Assembly: GCA_903813345.2 (NCBI GenBank)
Contig: CAIIXF020000012.1
Coordinates: forward strand, 29,090,684-29,154,683
Source of the DNA: Owenia fusiformis
Taxonomy: Eukaryota > Annelida > Polychaeta > Sabellida > Oweniidae
DNA: 64,000 bases
Reading direction: 5' to 3'
Shown in pieces: positions 59,535 to 64,000 of the stretch (the stretch's first letter is position 1; each line of letters opens with the position of its first letter). Both the position numbers and the translations under genes were made by a program. Under the pieces are notes generated by a model, which saw only the letters and a list, made by a program, of their open reading frames with translations, did no database searches and was not told the DNA's origin.

Positions 59535-60240
59535 AAAACAGTGAAATAATGTGATGTCATTGACACATTGATATAATCTGATGTCATTGATACTGTGAAA
59601 CAATGTGATGTCATTTATATAATGTGATGTCATTGATACATTGATATTATGTGATGTCAATGATGCAGTGAAATAATGTGATGTCATTGATACAGTGAAA
59701 CAATGTGATGTCATTGATACAGTGAAACAATGTGATGTCATTGATACATTGATATAATGTGATGTCATTGATACATTGATATTATGTGATGTCAATGATG
59801 CAGTGAAATAATGTGATGCATTGATACAGGGAAATAATGTGATGTCATTGATACAGTGAAACAATGTGACGTCATTGATACAGTGAAACAATGTGATGTC
59901 ATTGATACATTGATATAATGTGATGTCATTGATACATTGATATTATGTGATGTCAATGATGCAGTGAAATAATGTGATGTCATTGATACAGTGAAACAAT
60001 GTGATGTCATTGATACAGTGAAACAATGTGATGTCATTGATACATTGATATAATGTGATGTCATTGATACATTGATATTATGTGATGTCAATGATGCAGT
60101 GAAATAATGTGATGACATTTATACAGTGAAATAATGTGATGTCATTGATACAGTGAAAAAAGTGATGACAATTATGCAGTGAAATAATGTGATGTCATTG
60201 ATACAGTGAAATAATGTGATGTCATTGACACAGAACAGTG
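59535..60240 (+). repeat. Minisatellite, 27-bp unit organised in 135-bp higher-order repeats
   Basis: The basic unit is ATGTGATGTCATTGATACAG plus TGAAACA. Five distinguishable monomers (CATTGATATTATG, CATTGATATAATG, two CAGTGAAACAATG, CAGTGAAATAATG) repeat in the same order about three times, giving a 5 x 27 bp block. Long - strand frames here follow from the multiple-of-three period. Confidence 0.85.
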
Positions 60241-61020
60241 TGTAGAGTGCATTCAACCTGGCATTCAGAATTAATTTGTTTTCAAAAGCCGCAATTACTT
60301 GTATGTGATAATGATCTATACGCTTTCAGACATTTCAGAGGTTGTGGTTGCTTATAATCAACGCCACACTGATTTGGCTTTTCTACATTTAGATTTTTTC
60401 AGTATTTTCCTTTAGAAAAAGTTATATGAGTTTCAAACATATTAAAATGAAACACTGTTGTACATGCTTATTAAAGATTGAAACAAAGCTCGGGTACAAA
60501 CTTGTATGTAAAAAACCAAAACAGATGTACGTGAATGTCCACCGTCTTTTTTCTACAATTCAGATTTTCTTGAAAAAAATCTAGGTGAAAGATATACTGA
60601 TGAATAACAAAATATGTGAAAATTACAGACTGACCCTCTGGTTATTTCTAGAAAAATCTTTTTACTTAACATTGCATCTAATGGGAAAACACATTTTAAT
60701 TAATTTAAAAATTGCACAATTCAGATTCTCTTAAAAAAATTGGGATCATTCTTTGGGACAAGAAATATATTTGTAAAATTATTTAAGACAACTCACTCTC
60801 CGGATCTTGAAAAAAACAGATTATTTTAATTAAAATAATTAATTATGTTATTCCATCATATAATGTATAATGATCAAAATTGACATATAAAGGTCTAAAA
60901 GTAATAAAAATAATTATGTGTCAATTAGGTATATCAAGAAAATACATTTTGGTTCCAAAAGGATGAAAATAAAAATGAAAAATAAATCTGGATTCAAACT
61001 CACTACCGCATGACAAGCCA
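60241..61020. other. No gene seen
   Basis: AT-rich DNA, no feature supported. Confidence 0.4.
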
Positions 61021-61072
61021 AGCCATGACAAAACAAGCGCATTGCCCCTGAGCCATCAGGCCGATTTAAATG
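60985..61072 (-). repeat. Possible degenerate tRNA-derived fragment
   Basis: On the - strand a TGATGGCTCAGGGGCAATGC block resembles an A box and GAGTTTGAATCCAG resembles a B box. The spacing is long, and the pairing needed for a real tRNA is not evident. A SINE or tRNA pseudogene is more likely than a tRNA. Confidence 0.3.
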
Positions 61073-61224
61073 GAAGTGATATTTTTGGGGTATATATAAG
61101 ATATTAGAAAAATAATTCCTTTTACTTCACGAAATGCTTAGATTTTGTTACGGAGAACTAATGCGAGAGCATGATCTAGGATGCACGAACTGACTGTGCA
61201 ATAGACAGTGAACTTCTACCTGAA

Positions 61225-61825
61225 AATATATCGAAATGAAATACCTGATTAACATGTACTAAATATGTGTGAAAATGAAATACCACTTCTACATTACTTA
61301 AAATGTATAAAAATGAAATGGAAGATGTACATATACTCAAAATGTATGAAAGTGAAATACCAGATGTACATATACTCAAAATGTATGAAAATGAAATACC
61401 AGATGGACATATACTTAAAATGTATGAAAATGAAATGTAAGATGTACATGAACTCAAAGTGTATGAAAATAAAATACCAGATGTACATATACTCAAAATG
61501 TATGAAAACAGAAATACCAGATGTACATGAACTCAAAATGTATGAAAATGAAATACCAGATGTACATGAACTCAAAATGTATGAAAATGAAATACCAGAT
61601 GTACATGAACTCAAAATGTATTAAAATGAAATACCAGATGTACATGAACTCAAAATGTATAAAAATGAAATACCAGATGTACATGAACTCAAAATGTATG
61701 AAAATGAAATACCAGATGTACATGAACTCAAAATGTATAAAAATGAAATACCAGATGTACATGAACTCAAAATGTATGAAAATGAAATACCAGATGTACA
61801 TGAACTCAAAATGTATGAAAACGAA
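61225..61825 (+). repeat. Minisatellite, 39-bp unit, about 15 copies
   Basis: AAAATGTATGAAAATGAAAT then ACCAGATGTACATGAACTC. Later units are almost identical, earlier ones diverged, indicating directional expansion. The 39-bp period leaves open frames on both strands; none is taken as a gene. Confidence 0.95.
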
Positions 61826-62834
61826 AAAATTAAGATTAAAATGATATACACTAGATATTACCAGTTTTCTTGTCTGTCAAGTTTCTCATATTAAACATAT
61901 TTCAGGTACTTATTCAGTTTCTTATATTCAATCCATGATCCAATTGACTTGAAAACAGGCACATTCGAGCTTCCACAATCTTTACAAACACTCAAATACT
62001 AAAATGTACCACATTGTCTTTTTTGATTTAATCCCATTAAGAGAGGCATTGACATGTTTAACGAGTGACAGGAAAACTTACTATTTAGAGCTTAGACTTA
62101 TATTGCTCTGAAAATGCTGAGGGGATGGAAATATGTGTAATAACATGAACATAAATGTCAACATGTGACATTAATGTTAACATGTGACATTAATGTTAAC
62201 ACTTGACATTAATGTCAACACTTGACGTTTATGTAAACTGACCCTCTCGAGGCCATACATGTTTTAATATGACATAACTTTATTCTACAACATATCAATT
62301 ATGATCTGTATGGCAACCGTAAGGCGGCCGTAACTTCCTAAAGTCAAAATAAATGCACAGCATAAAACGATGTAGATTTTCTATATCGATTTTGTGAAGT
62401 TACGCCATCACAGAGCAAATGTAACAGAGACTTAATGAGGCTACTGACCTAACAATTATTTTTAAATAACATGAACTCAATTTTTGAAGAAATAGCAACA
62501 TTTTAATGTTTGATAATTTTACCTGAGGTTTTATTCCTTTACAAAAATATTATATTATATATTAATTATTATTTCATTATATATATCAATTTCATAATAT
62601 TTGCTCTCTCTTCAAATTCATAAGAATTTTCTACAAATCACTTTATTCTTTATCATTTCATATATTTTATCAAAGGAAACCTTATGTGTTTTATATTCCT
62701 GTAGATATAAATGTGGATATTCATACATATTGTATTTCTTATTTGGGAGAATTTAAAAACATTTTTGCACTCTACGTAAATCTTAAATAACTTTTAAATT
62801 TGAAATCTTTTTGAGATATATACAGTAAAACTTG
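61826..62834. other. AT-rich DNA with one small tandem repeat
   Basis: At about 62153-62226 four units of ACATGTGACATTAATGTTA type. No gene or exon is supported. Confidence 0.5.
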
Positions 62835-63095
62835 TGTATAGTGAACATTTTTTTGCCAAGAAAAAACGTTCACTGTAGGTAGGTGTTCACTAGAGAGAGG
62901 GTAATTTATACAGAAGTCAGTGGACTATGTGCGTAGGAAGGGTGTCCACTAGGGACAGGTGTTCACTAGAGAGAGGTGTTCATTAAGACAGGTTTTACTG
63001 TAGATGGCTTAGTGGCACTTGTACATACAGTGAACACCTCTAGAGCCACAAGAATGTATTCACTATAGGTAGGTGTTCACTACAGAGAGGTGGTT
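62835..63095 (+). repeat. Degenerate repeats of GTTCACTAGAGAGAGGT type
   Basis: TGTTCACTAGAGAGAGG, TGTCCACTAGGGACAGG, TGTTCACTAGAGAGAGG, TGTTCATTAAGACAGG and TGTTCACTACAGAGAGG occur, some preceded by CACTATAGGTAGG or CACTGTAGGTAGG. Parts around 62860-62930 and 63040-63120 are diverged copies of each other (TTTATACAGAAGTC / TTTATACTGAAGTC). Confidence 0.7.
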
Positions 63096-63110
63096 TTATA
63101 CTGAAGTCGT

Positions 63111-64000
63111 GGAGTAAGTGCTGAGAATGGATGTTTCTGATAGACATACGGACGTAATGACGGAGGGACAAACAGGCACCTGCATGCCTAAACAATCATC
63201 AACATTATCTATGACAATACGACATTTTGAAAAAGTGCCACAAAAATTTAACATATTGGGAATAATGAAACACCACATTTAACTTAAAATGACAACCAGC
63301 TTGATCACAAAACAATACAAATCTGGCAATGAATAATTCATGATAAAAATGTAACATGACATACCCACATTTCTCTAATCAATGAATTCATTCGAGTAAC
63401 TTTTATTGATTTTTAATAATAAAATATTTCATAAGTAATTTATTTAGTAGGTTGCTGGATCACTACATGTTTCCACTTGCGAATTGATAAAGGTAGTCTA
63501 TGCCTTAGGTTTCTGCCCGGACAATCAGTAATATCCCATTATACGAAAAATTCATCAGAATATATTGAAAAATAAAAAAATTAGAGAGTTATTATGAGAA
63601 CTTTATGATATACCCTCGTAATTGCTTATATAATATCTTACATAGCTTAGATATATCTTGAGACCATGTTTAGTATTGCTGATATATTATTGAGAAAATC
63701 GACAGAACAACCAACTGTCAGAATTGAACACAATTAAGTTTGACAATATTGCAGGCTACCTTTGACATACTGTATCTGATGGGTGGACCAATATGTAGAA
63801 GTGGCTGATTGCAATGATTTACAAAATGACCTCGAAACAAAGGTAGATTCAAACAATGTACCTGTCCATTATCATAATAAATAAATGACATCTATGGTAG
63901 CAGTGTCCTTAAATGACTGGAATTCTCTTTAAAAGTACATTTCTAGAAACAAGGCATTAAGTTTTTAATTTTTTATGGAAGATGGTACAGGGTGAGCCAA
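63111..64000. other. No gene seen; partial repeat at the edge
   Basis: AT-rich. The last bases (TACAGGGTGAGCCAA, from 63986) look like the start of a Tc/mariner-type terminus cut by the window. Confidence 0.4.

Noticed and set aside
59307-60118. Two long - strand frames with repeated MTSHCFTVS-type blocks
   Set aside because: They come from the 27-bp minisatellite; the non-repeat ends show no domain.
60985-61072. tRNA gene
   Set aside because: Box-like blocks are present but stem pairing and spacing do not support a functional tRNA; kept only as a weak derived fragment.
61176-61894. Several open frames on both strands of about 60-120 codons
   Set aside because: They are read through a 39-bp tandem repeat whose period is a multiple of three, so frames stay open by periodicity.
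62077-62112. 26-nt candidate micro-exon (CATTTTCAG ... GTAAGT) on the - strand upstream of the MYND gene
   Set aside because: The phase needed to join the exon at 54903 gives a stop; it could only be an untranslated exon, for which there is no evidence.

Overview
The window is AT-rich animal DNA with spliced genes, long introns, many minisatellites and nested transposons. A RING/B-box/coiled-coil/beta-propeller TRIM gene, an APE-type LINE with a 2A peptide motif, and the repeat style point to a marine invertebrate, most likely a lophotrochozoan such as a mollusc or annelid. The species cannot be fixed from sequence alone.

Two host genes are well supported. On the + strand, 6408-8081 is an uninterrupted TRIM-type E3 ubiquitin ligase of 557 residues, with a splice acceptor just before its ATG. 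On the - strand, at least six exons between 54903 and 22906 form one gene whose splice phases all agree. It encodes more than 2,200 residues of low-complexity nuclear-type protein, with a PLNLSVK motif (CtBP-binding type), coiled coils, a Q/M-rich stretch and a C-terminal MYND zinc finger split over the last two coding exons. Its first exons are not visible and probably lie beyond 64000. I infer a transcriptional co-regulator; I do not recognise the family.

Layout: 1-6.1 kb holds foldback repeats, a broken Ty3/Gypsy fossil interrupted by a 1.7-kb Mutator-like DNA element, and a minisatellite. 6.4-8.1 kb is the TRIM gene. 8.5-12.7 kb is a decayed LINE on the - strand (esterase and CCHC ORF1; endonuclease and reverse transcriptase ORF2). 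12.7-22.9 kb is repeat-rich DNA downstream of the MYND gene. 22.9-54.9 kb is the MYND gene; its largest intron (28.7-43.3 kb) contains a tandem array invaded by a 2A-bearing LINE, a tRNA-like element and an 849-bp palindromic element. 55-64 kb is minisatellite-rich DNA that may belong to a further upstream intron.

The most unusual content lies in the repeats. One recurring family has a hairpin 3' end and sometimes carries kilobase tandem arrays (Helitron/Helentron-like by inference). Another is tRNA-like with short terminal inverted repeats. One array carries regularly spaced AGGTCA direct repeats, and several share AAAATGGCNGCCATTTT-type palindromes.
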